Source: Anaerolineae bacterium
GTDB taxonomy: Bacteria > Chloroflexota > Anaerolineae > Promineifilales > Promineifilaceae
Direction: 5' to 3'
DNA: 57,466 nt
NCBI GenBank assembly: GCA_028277515.1
Contig: JANQGC010000324.1
Coordinates: 1-57,466 of the forward strand
Shown: positions 36,196 through 43,310 of the stretch, in pieces
Numbering within the stretch: the stretch's first letter is position 1
How the letters are laid out: each line of letters begins with the position of its first letter
Program-made: the position numbers and the translations under genes
Notes under the pieces: model-generated
Seen by the model: only the letters and a program-made list of their open reading frames with translations
Database searches by the model: none
What the model was told of the DNA's origin: nothing

Positions 36196-36744
36196 TCATT
36201 CACCCCAAAACTCTTCTAGCGTCACTCCCAATCCATCAGCCAGACGGTTGACATAGGCATAATAGCCCGTGACTTGATTGATGTCCAAAATGGCAGCATC
36301 GCTAAAACCGGCCGAACGCAGGGCAATCACATCCCCCTCATCCATCGCCCAAGGCCGAACCGTCAACTTCACTGCATATTCCAGCATCGCCCGATCGGCC
36401 ATGCTGAGCGGCGCTTTTTGCCAATCCTGCGCCAACTGCTCGACCAGTTCCCCATCCCCGGTCAACCGACGGAGACCCGCTCCGTGATGGACCATTCAAT
36501 AATGACATTGATTTTCGGCCGAGACCACGACGGCGATCATCTCCCGTTGTATGCGCGTCAACTCCGAAGTCCGGCGGTGCATGACCGTCTTATACAGTTC
36601 ATAGTGAGCCTTCAAGGATGGGACATTCAAGCTGTGGATTTTCATAATATTGTCCACGCCGCCCCAAGGCTCAACCAGCTTCTCGTACACCGCTTTTAGC
36701 TTACCCTGCGCCTCATCCTCTTGTATCACTTTAATCCAGGCCAT
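36196..36744 (-). CDS. AhpD/CMD-family peroxidase-related protein with in-frame TGA at catalytic Cys (candidate selenoprotein)
   Basis: Two consecutive ORFs in one frame (36496-36744 and 36196-36495) make one 182-residue AhpD-like protein, interrupted only by TGA at 36496-36498. The AhpD catalytic pattern is Glu, 11 residues, Cys-x-x-Cys, 3 residues, His. Here it reads E68 ... C80-H-Y-TGA83-M-V-H-H87, so the TGA replaces precisely the second cysteine, the peroxidatic residue in characterised AhpD. After the TGA the family sequence continues without gap (HHGAGLRRLTGD). The downstream ORF has no RBS of its own. A hairpin at 36469-36485 fits a bacterial SECIS. I infer read-through with selenocysteine; a nonsense mutation or an assembly error is the alternative. 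Confidence 0.75.
36469..36485 (-). promoter_or_regulatory. Candidate bacterial SECIS hairpin
   Basis: In mRNA sense the 17 nt are ACGGAG-CGGGT-CTCCGT: a perfect 6-bp stem and a 5-nt loop containing GGGU. It begins 10 nt after the TGA, placing the loop 17 nt downstream of it. Outer pairing GGTC/GACC can extend the structure. The E. coli fdhF SECIS upper hairpin is likewise 17 nt, ~11 nt from its UGA, with GGU in the loop. Confidence 0.62.
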
Positions 36745-36761
36745 TTGTGATCCTTTTATCT

Positions 36762-36838
36762 ATTTTCACAAAGATGCACTGAGGGATTGCACGGAGGCTC
36801 ACGGAGATTTTAATTTTGTTTCTCAGTGCCCTTCTTTA
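36762..36838. repeat. Dispersed repeat-like intergenic sequence
   Basis: TCACAAAGATGCACTGAGG ... CACGGAG ... TTTCTCAGTGCCCTTCTTTACG resembles the 'CACGGAGG / CTCAGTGCC' intergenic repeats common in environmental genomes, with loosely complementary ends. I see no gene here. Confidence 0.4.
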
Positions 36839-36959
36839 CGTACTCTATGAAATTTTTTTCGCCAACCTTTTTTGCGATACAATCAAGAAAAAGTCAAATC
36901 TAGTGAAATGAGCGCCTATACTTCCAACAAAGAAGGCGCTTTTCAAGGAGAGGATGCAC

Positions 36960-37586
36960 ATGCAATTCGGCTTATTTGAAGAAAGACCCCAGCAGTTCAA
37001 CTCCCTGGATGAATTGGTAGAAACAATGATGAATATGGAAGATGATCCCCTATTTCCGGAGGGGACCAATATGGTCATTTACCGCGGCAACCCGGAAGCC
37101 AGGCTAATGATCATCGGTGAAGCGCCGGGCGCGGAAGAGGACCGGCAGGGCAAGCCGTTTGTCGGCCGTTCCGGGCAGCTTCTTGACAAGATCTTAGAAT
37201 CGGTTAACTTCGATCCTGAAGAAGACGTCTTCATCACCAACGCCGTCTTTCGCATGCCACCGGGCGAAGGAGGCAAATCATTCCGCAAACCAACCAACAG
37301 CGAAATTGAATTTTACAAGCCCTACATCCTGGAGATTATCCGCCTTGTCGATCCCATGATCATGCTGCTCAGCGGCAATGTAGCCACCCAATCCCTGCTG
37401 GATAAGACAGGCATCACCAAACTGCGCGGCCAATGGTTTGATTATTACGGCCGTCCAACCATACCCATTTTTCACCCGGCCTATCTACTGCGCAACCCAT
37501 CGCGCAAACCGGACGGTCCTAAGGCCCTGACGTGGAAAGACATCCAGGAAGTACGTCGCAAATATGATGAGATGACCGGCGGCTGA
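36960..37586 (+). CDS. Uracil-DNA glycosylase family 4-like protein lacking cysteines
   Basis: A 208-aa member of the UDG superfamily, which excises uracil from DNA. Motif A is GEAPGAEEDRQGKPFVGRSGQLLD (residues ~52 onward) and motif B is FHPAYLLRNPSRK near the C-terminus, both as in type-4 enzymes. Those enzymes hold a 4Fe-4S cluster with four cysteines, two before the GNPxARLM segment and two after motif A. This protein has no cysteine at all. ATG 36960 has AAGGAG at 9 nt; the ATG at 36954 is too close to it. A methyltransferase gene follows after 2 bp, so they are probably co-transcribed. Confidence 0.88.
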   Translation: MQFGLFEERPQQFNSLDELVETMMNMEDDPLFPEGTNMVIYRGNPEARLMIIGEAPGAEEDRQGKPFVGRSGQLLDKILESVNFDPEEDVFITNAVFRMPPGEGGKSFRKPTNSEIEFYKPYILEIIRLVDPMIMLLSGNVATQSLLDKTGITKLRGQWFDYYGRPTIPIFHPAYLLRNPSRKPDGPKALTWKDIQEVRRKYDEMTGG

Positions 37587-37588
37587 TC

Positions 37589-38320
37589 ATGCCCGGTACC
37601 CATTCAGAAAAGGCGGCCTTAAGGGGTGAACCGAGCTATGTCTGGCGCTCCGGCCAGCAGCGGCGCCTGGACAAGATACGCCAATGGGCCGATTTAAACG
37701 GCCGAATCCTGGACAACGGCTGTGGGCTGGGCGCATACCTTAACGCCATGGCCCCCTTCAGCAAGCAGCGCTTCGGCCTGGAACTGGAACTCGATCGCGC
37801 GGTGGATGCGCTTGACGCATCCCAGGGCATTGCCCAGGGAGTGGGTGAGCGGCTGCCCTTCGCCGATACCAGCTTCGATTTCGTCTTCAGCAATGAGGTG
37901 ATCGAACATGTTGGGGATGATGCCCATTACGCCGCGGAAATGGTGCGGGTGACCCGGCCTGGCGGAAAGATCCTCATTTTTTGCCCCAACCGCTGGTATC
38001 CCGTCGAACAACATGGCATCTTCTGGCGCGGCCACTATAAATTCGGCAACATCCCCTTCGTGAACTATCTGCCCGACCCTCTGCGCAATCGCCTGGCGCA
38101 CCATGTGCGCGCTTATACAAAGCGGGATTTACTTCACCTTTTTGCACCGCTGCCCGTATACGTGGTGCATCACGAACGCATTTTCGGCGGTTATGACAAT
38201 ATTGAATATCGCTGGCCTCAGTTCGGCCGTGTACTCAAGAACATTCTTTACGCCGCTGAAAGCACCCCGCTCTCCATCCTGGGCCTTTCCCATTTCCTCG
38301 TCTTACAAAAGTGCCCCTAA
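37589..38320 (+). CDS. Class I SAM-dependent methyltransferase
   Basis: A 243-aa soluble protein with a Methyltransf_11-type domain: motif I ILDNGCGLGAYL (~residues 40-51), acidic motif II GLELELD, FVFSNEVIEHV as motif IV and VTRPGGKILIFCPN as motif post-I. The C-terminal third (AHHVRAYTKRDLLHLF, FGGYDNIEYRWP) resembles methyltransferases acting on small molecules or lipids. The acceptor is unknown. It follows the uracil-DNA glycosylase gene by 2 bp. Confidence 0.88.
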   Translation: MPGTHSEKAALRGEPSYVWRSGQQRRLDKIRQWADLNGRILDNGCGLGAYLNAMAPFSKQRFGLELELDRAVDALDASQGIAQGVGERLPFADTSFDFVFSNEVIEHVGDDAHYAAEMVRVTRPGGKILIFCPNRWYPVEQHGIFWRGHYKFGNIPFVNYLPDPLRNRLAHHVRAYTKRDLLHLFAPLPVYVVHHERIFGGYDNIEYRWPQFGRVLKNILYAAESTPLSILGLSHFLVLQKCP

Positions 38321-38482
38321 CTGATTCGGTACCAGGGATGGTTGAAAAACCCGGCACCGGTTACACATAAGCGGATCATAATAATAAAAATTTATCGCAT
38401 ATTGATAGGACCGCTTTTCTTGAAATCGTGCCTCGGCAGGCATAAAATGGAAAGGTGTAAATCGATCAAATGAGGTGACATT

Positions 38483-39394
38483 ATGAGTTCAAACGGCCGT
38501 AACAACGGACAAGAAGGAGCAGGGAGTTTTCGTGTGAAGGCGGGCTTAGCCCAAATGTTGAAGGGGGGCGTGATCATGGACGTCGTCACGCCCGATCAGG
38601 CGAAGATCGCTGAAGAAGCGGGCGCTGTGGCTGTCATGGCCCTGGAGCGCGTTCCGGCTGACATTCGTGTGCAGGGCGGCGTGGCCCGCATGTCGGATCC
38701 GGGCATGATCAAAGAAATCATTGAGGCTGTCTCCATCCCGGTCATGGCCAAGGCACGCATCGGCCATTTTGTGGAAGCGCAGATCTTAGAGGCCATCGGC
38801 GTCGACTACGTGGATGAGAGCGAGGTATTGACCCCGGCCGATGAAGAGCACCATATCAACAAACATGATTTCAAAGTACCTTTCGTCTGTGGCTGCCGCA
38901 ATTTGGGCGAAGCGCTGCGTCGCATTGGCGAAGGTGCGGCCATGATTCGTACTAAAGGTGAAGCAGGAACCGGTGATGTCGTCGAAGCTGTTCGCCATGC
39001 GCGCACCGTCCTGGGCGCTATTCGTAGCTTGCAGTTGATGCCCGATGATGAGCTGATGACCTTTGCCAAGAACATCGGCGCACCTTACAGTCTGGTCAAA
39101 GAAACCAAGGAACTGGGACGTCTGCCCGTCGTCAACTTTGCTGCCGGTGGCATTGCCACACCGGCCGACGCCGCGTTGATGATGCAGATTGGTGTTGACG
39201 GTGTTTTCGTCGGCTCCGGCATCTTCAAGAGCGGTGACCCGGCCAGCCGCGCACGGGCGATAGTCGAAGCGACAACCCATTATCAAAACCCGGAAATCCT
39301 GGCCAGCGTCAGCGAAAACCTGGGCGAACCGATGGTCGGCATTAATGCCGGCAGCTTGCCGGAAAGCGAGCAGTTGGCGACGCGGGGTTGGTAA
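38483..39394 (+). CDS. pdxS: Pyridoxal 5'-phosphate synthase subunit PdxS
   Basis: A 303-aa (beta/alpha)8 synthase making PLP from ribose-5-phosphate, glyceraldehyde-3-phosphate and ammonia. Conserved blocks are [34 protein letters not shown] with a Schiff-base lysine, [14 protein letters not shown] and [22 protein letters not shown] is an appropriate RBS. pdxT follows after 58 bp containing a hairpin. The two subunits act as a PdxS12-PdxT12 complex with ammonia channelled from PdxT. Confidence 0.98.
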   Translation: MSSNGRNNGQEGAGSFRVKAGLAQMLKGGVIMDVVTPDQAKIAEEAGAVAVMALERVPADIRVQGGVARMSDPGMIKEIIEAVSIPVMAKARIGHFVEAQILEAIGVDYVDESEVLTPADEEHHINKHDFKVPFVCGCRNLGEALRRIGEGAAMIRTKGEAGTGDVVEAVRHARTVLGAIRSLQLMPDDELMTFAKNIGAPYSLVKETKELGRLPVVNFAAGGIATPADAALMMQIGVDGVFVGSGIFKSGDPASRARAIVEATTHYQNPEILASVSENLGEPMVGINAGSLPESEQLATRGW

Positions 39395-39403
39395 AACAAG
39401 GCA

Positions 39404-39441
39404 GAAATCTATATGTGGATGTACGTCCCCATATAGATTTC
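39404..39441 (+). other. Intergenic hairpin between pdxS and pdxT
   Basis: GAAATCTATATG and CATATAGATTTC form a perfect 12-bp stem; within the loop GGA and TCC can pair around TGTACG. No T-run follows, so it may stabilise the pdxS mRNA end or moderate pdxT expression rather than terminate. Confidence 0.7.
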
Positions 39442-39452
39442 AATATAACCAT

Positions 39453-40073
39453 ATGAAAATCGGCGTTTTAGCTTTACAGGGCGCGTTTATTGAGCATATC
39501 AAAATCCTGCAAGGGTTGGAGGTCGAGGCCGTTGAAGTGCGTCTGCCGAAAGATCTTGTTGATCTGGACGGCTTAATTATCCCCGGTGGCGAAAGTACAA
39601 CCATTGGCAAGCTGGCTGAAATATACAGCCTGATGGTGCCTCTGCGCGATTTTGCCACTAAAAAAGCGGTTTGGGGCACCTGTGCGGGGATGATCTTCAT
39701 GGCCAAGGATATCGGCCGTGACCAGCCTCTTTTAGGTTTGATGGATATTGAAGTTGAACGAAATGCGTTCGGCCGTCAGATCGACAGCTTTGAAGCAGAT
39801 TTAGATGTCAATGTCTTTGAAAATGGCGCAGGCCGGCCCTTTCCGGCGGTTTTCATCCGCGCCCCCCGGTTGAAGGGTGTCCGTGGTAATGCACAGGTAA
39901 TTGCCCAACTGGAGAACGGCACGGCTGTCGCCGCCCAGGAAAATCATTGGCTCGTCACCGCCTTCCATCCTGAACTAACCGGTGACACCCGCTTTCACCA
40001 ATACTTTCTACAGTTAGTCGCCCAAAACAAGCCGATTAAAAAGAGGAAGGTCGCAGCGGCAGAACAACCGTAA
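39453..40073 (+). CDS. pdxT: Pyridoxal 5'-phosphate synthase glutaminase subunit PdxT
   Basis: A 206-aa class I glutaminase that supplies ammonia to PdxS. MKIGVLALQGAFIEHI marks the start, IIPGGESTTI follows, the nucleophile lies in WGTCAGMIF, and the His-Glu pair is in TAFHPELTGD. The ATG at 39453 gives the standard N-terminus; the in-frame region back to 39345 overlaps pdxS and is not coding. Its C-terminal tail (KPIKKRKVAAAEQP) extends about 10 residues beyond most homologues and overlaps the 3' end of the convergent histidine kinase gene by 38 bp. Confidence 0.97.
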   Translation: MKIGVLALQGAFIEHIKILQGLEVEAVEVRLPKDLVDLDGLIIPGGESTTIGKLAEIYSLMVPLRDFATKKAVWGTCAGMIFMAKDIGRDQPLLGLMDIEVERNAFGRQIDSFEADLDVNVFENGAGRPFPAVFIRAPRLKGVRGNAQVIAQLENGTAVAAQENHWLVTAFHPELTGDTRFHQYFLQLVAQNKPIKKRKVAAAEQP

Positions 40074-40872
40074 ACGTGGCACCTTGTTCTGGTGTATGAT
40101 TATTCGTGGCATAAATGCGGCCGTTATGTTGGTCGACGATACCCTTGGCCACAAACAACCCCAATCCCACACCATGGCCATTGGATCTTGTTGAAAAAAA
40201 CGGCCGAAAAATCTCATCCTTGATTTCGGCCGGTATTCCATGGCCGCTATCCTTTACCGAAAAAGCAAATTGGCTTGAACTCCCTTTTTTGCCGGGTTGA
40301 GCATCAACAGGCTGGCGATGCACAGGCCAAAAACGGATGCGGATATTGCCACCTTCCGGAGCCATTGCATCGCGGGCATTAGCCAGGAGGTTAATCAGCA
40401 CCTGGGTAATGCGATTATGATCGCATACGACGGTGCCCAAATCATCGGCAATATCGACGATAATTTTGATGTTGGTTTCTTCTTCAAATTGCTTCTTGAC
40501 CAGGGCTAATGAATCGCGAACGATCATTTCGATATGGGTTACAACCATCTGCGGCTCGTCAACGCGCGCATAATCCTGCAAAACCTGCACAATTTGGGTG
40601 ATCCGGAAAGCGCTGCGTTCAATCAAAGCCACATAGTATTGAAGCAACTCTAAATCCTGGCTTTCTTCTTGCAATTCGTAGTTTAAGTTGCTGCACGAAG
40701 AGATGATAATATTCAGTGGGTTGGTCAACTCATGGGCGGTGCTGGCCGAGAGCGAACCGATGCCGGCCAGCCGTTGTGTGTGCGCTAAAGCACGGCCTAA
40801 CTGGGTCAGGCGATTGTCCTCCGATTCGCTGAAACTACCCGTTTTTTTCTGTTGTGTAAGGGCTTTTTCCAT
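40036..40872 (-). CDS. Soluble sensor histidine kinase
   Basis: A 278-aa protein with only a short N-terminal helical segment before a HisKA dimerisation domain (H-box STAHELTNPLN, phosphorylated His at about residue 47) and an HATPase_c domain: N-box NLLANARDAM, G1 VKDSGHGIP, F-box FRPFFSTR and G2 GHGVGLGLFVAKGI. No transmembrane helix or PAS domain is seen, so the signal may come through a partner. It has no adjacent response regulator. It could serve as a phosphotransfer partner within a larger network. Confidence 0.9.
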   Translation of the reverse strand: MEKALTQQKKTGSFSESEDNRLTQLGRALAHTQRLAGIGSLSASTAHELTNPLNIIISSCSNLNYELQEESQDLELLQYYVALIERSAFRITQIVQVLQDYARVDEPQMVVTHIEMIVRDSLALVKKQFEEETNIKIIVDIADDLGTVVCDHNRITQVLINLLANARDAMAPEGGNIRIRFWPVHRQPVDAQPGKKGSSSQFAFSVKDSGHGIPAEIKDEIFRPFFSTRSNGHGVGLGLFVAKGIVDQHNGRIYATNNHTPEQGATFTVVLPLRPSSF

Positions 40873-41142
40873 TCTTCCCCATTTACGGCTATGATCACGC
40901 TTCGGTGATAATTGGTGAGAATACCTGTAGCATAGGTTAAGGGCTTGATATCGTCCGTATTAGGGCCGTAAAATGAGTGTGAAGGTCTCGTTAAGAAGCA
41001 TCCGCTCAAAAACAAGAAGAGCAACGAAAAACTTCTATTAATTAAATTGAATTGAAAAGGGAAAGCCGATAGAATTACCTATTAATGTGCAATAATTCAT
41101 GCACAGCTAATCATCTGCGGATGAGACCGTGAGGAGAATTAG

Positions 41143-42354
41143 ATGGCAGCTGAAATTACCATAGAACGACCCCCATTGACGCCGGAAATGTTACTACCGG
41201 TCCAGGAATACAAAGAGAAGGGGCAGTACTTTTATCTTGAGGCAACCGAAGAGCTTTTGCCGAACGGCCGGGTCATTGTCACCGGCCATGGAGAAATGAT
41301 CATGCTCGGAGGTTACTCATATCTGGGCCTGATCGGTCACCCAAAAATCAATGCCGCGGCCCAGGCCGCCATTGAGCAATATGGTACAGGCACTTACGGC
41401 GTGCGGCTACTTGCCGGATCGCTCAAGCTGCATAACGAGTTGGAAGCCCGTATCGCTGAATTTAAAGAGGCTGAAGCCGCGGTCACCATGTCCAGTGGCT
41501 ATGCCACCAATCTAGCGACCATTTCCAGCCTGCTGCGCAAAGGGGATACCGTGATCTGCGACAAGCTGAACCATGCCAGCATCGTGGACGGCTGCCTGCT
41601 GGCTATGGCCAAGTTTGTACGCTTCCGCCACAATGATGTGGACCACCTGGAAAGACGGCTGCAAGAGGCCAATCCTCACGGCCGAAAACTAGTAGTCGCC
41701 GACGCCGTATTCAGCATGGACGGGGATATTATTAATTTGCCGGAAATGGCACGGCTGTGTCAAAAGTACGACGCTTATTTGATGATCGATGAAGCACACT
41801 CCATCGGCGTTATCGGCGAAACCGGACACGGCATCGAAGAGCATTTCGATTTGCCCCCGGATACCGTCGATATTAAGATGGGCACATTGAGCAAAACCAT
41901 CCCCAGCGCCGGCGGCTATGTCGCCGGCAGTGCGGAATTGATCACTTTTTTAAAGCATGAGGCGCGCGCCTTTATCTTTTCCGCAGCCATTCCTCCTGCG
42001 TCGGCCGGGGCTGCCATGGCCTCCTTTGATGTCATTGAGGAAGAGCCGTGGCGAGTTGAAAAAATACAAACCAATTATCATCGTTTTGCCGACCGTCTCC
42101 GCGATGCCGGCTTCGACCTTCTCTTCACGGAAACGGCGATTGTGCCCGTTGTCTGTAACTCCACGCCGGCAGCGGCTGCGCTGGCCAAATATTGCCAGGA
42201 TAACGGTATTTTTGTGCAGGCAGTCGTTTCACCCGTTGTACCCGAAGGTTTAGCCCGTCTACGCGCCTGTGTAACGGCCGCCCATACTATTGAAGACCTG
42301 GATTACTGCGCAGATGTGATCATCCAAGGGGGCCGAAAACTGGGTATTATTTAG
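41143..42354 (+). CDS. AONS/KBL/SPT-family pyridoxal-phosphate acyltransferase
   Basis: A 403-aa alpha-oxoamine synthase. The PLP lysine is K251 in GTLSKTIPSAGGYVAG, the aspartate is in MIDEAHSIGVIG, and the stacking His in KLNHASIVDG. Family members join an acyl-CoA with glycine, serine or alanine: 2-amino-3-ketobutyrate ligase, 8-amino-7-oxononanoate synthase (biotin) or serine palmitoyltransferase (sphingolipids). No bio genes or tdh lie nearby, so the substrate is not determined; the wording GYSYLGLIGHP resembles SPT-like and polyketide-associated members. GAGGAG precedes the ATG. Confidence 0.86.
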   Translation: MAAEITIERPPLTPEMLLPVQEYKEKGQYFYLEATEELLPNGRVIVTGHGEMIMLGGYSYLGLIGHPKINAAAQAAIEQYGTGTYGVRLLAGSLKLHNELEARIAEFKEAEAAVTMSSGYATNLATISSLLRKGDTVICDKLNHASIVDGCLLAMAKFVRFRHNDVDHLERRLQEANPHGRKLVVADAVFSMDGDIINLPEMARLCQKYDAYLMIDEAHSIGVIGETGHGIEEHFDLPPDTVDIKMGTLSKTIPSAGGYVAGSAELITFLKHEARAFIFSAAIPPASAGAAMASFDVIEEEPWRVEKIQTNYHRFADRLRDAGFDLLFTETAIVPVVCNSTPAAAALAKYCQDNGIFVQAVVSPVVPEGLARLRACVTAAHTIEDLDYCADVIIQGGRKLGII

Positions 42355-42372
42355 ATCCCATACTGTACAAAG

Positions 42373-42435
42373 AAATCTGACAACTTTTCACTTGATATAT
42401 GGGCGAAAACCATATAATAAAAGTTGTCAAATTTT
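42373..42435. repeat. Inverted-repeat element, copy 4
   Basis: Arms AAATCTGACAACTTTT and AAAAGTTGTCAAATTTT flank CACTTGATATATGGGCG. It follows the AONS-like gene by 18 bp. The right flank AGATAACACAATATT matches the outer flank of copy 2, so the conserved unit is probably about 80 bp. Confidence 0.88.
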
Positions 42436-42487
42436 AGATAACACAATATTTACCCCCCACTTTCAACATTTTAGACCCAACTTTGTT

Positions 42488-42520
42488 CTCCCGCCTCCAA
42501 GAAGGCGGGAGTTTTGTTTT
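42488..42520 (+). terminator. Intrinsic terminator
   Basis: CTCCCGCCT and AGGCGGGAG form a 9-bp GC-rich stem around CCAAGA, followed by TTTTGTTTTG. It separates the AONS-like gene from the korAB unit. Confidence 0.87.
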
Positions 42521-42617
42521 GCATAATGATTCGTGAGACGCATTGCTCCCGGTCTTCGCGTGTGCTAGAATCTTCTTATTGATTTGATTAATTTGATTTA
42601 TTGGATGATTGAAATTA

Positions 42618-43310
42618 ATGCAGTTAAATTCTGCTTTTCTACAATACCTGATTGATAACGAGATCACCCCTGGCGACCGCTTGCCGGCTTTAAGTCAGAT
42701 CAGCCAGGAACTTGGCCTTAGCGTTGGCAAACTACGGGAAGAATTAGAAGTCGCGCGCAGCATGGGCCTGGTGTCCGTAAGGCCCCGCTTAGGCATCCAG
42801 AGGGAATCATTTGATTTCTCCCAGGTATTGACAAATGATGCGCTCTTCGCCCTGGCAACAGGTGAAGCTGATTTTGAATCCTACAGCCGGTTGCGCCAGG
42901 TCATAGAAGCTGGTTTCTGGGATGAAGCCGTTGCCCTTTTGACCGACCAGGACATCAATAAGCTGCAAGATTTGGTAGCCAAGGCTTGGGGTAAACTCAG
43001 AGGTGAGCCAATTCATATTCCCAATGGGGAGCACCGCGATTTTCACCTTACAATTTTCAGCCGCTTGCAAAACCCTTTCGTTCAAGGCTTTTTACTTTCC
43101 TACTGGGAAGTCTACAAAGCAAGCGAATTAACCCGCTTTGCCACATATTCCTATTGGATTGAAGTTTGGACCTATCATGAAAGGATAACTGCGGCAATTG
43201 ACAATCATGATTTTTCACTGGGCCGGCAGTTGCTGGTCCAGCATTTTTCACTGCTGAAGTCGCTCAAACAATTTCAGCCAACCCTTGCAGGCAAAGGAGA
43301 GATTTTATAA
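42618..43310 (+). CDS. GntR-family transcriptional regulator (FadR-like)
   Basis: A 230-aa regulator with an N-terminal winged helix (ITPGDRLPALSQISQELGLSVGKLREELEVARSMGLVSVRPRLGIQ, quoted here only by its position ~14-59) and a helical FCD-type ligand-binding domain (YSRLRQVIEAGFWDEAV, then EHRDFHLTIF with metal-binding His, and the final HFSLLKSL). Its TAA stop overlaps the ATG of korA (TAATG), so regulator and enzyme are translationally linked. It probably controls its own operon in response to an organic acid, which is inference. A TTG three codons upstream (42609) is an alternative start. Confidence 0.88.
   Translation: MQLNSAFLQYLIDNEITPGDRLPALSQISQELGLSVGKLREELEVARSMGLVSVRPRLGIQRESFDFSQVLTNDALFALATGEADFESYSRLRQVIEAGFWDEAVALLTDQDINKLQDLVAKAWGKLRGEPIHIPNGEHRDFHLTIFSRLQNPFVQGFLLSYWEVYKASELTRFATYSYWIEVWTYHERITAAIDNHDFSLGRQLLVQHFSLLKSLKQFQPTLAGKGEIL

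Noticed and set aside
36196..36495. Separate 99-aa gene starting at the ATG directly after the TGA
   Set aside because: No ribosome binding site, the start falls inside the conserved AhpD active-site motif, and the protein is only the C-terminal half of the family.
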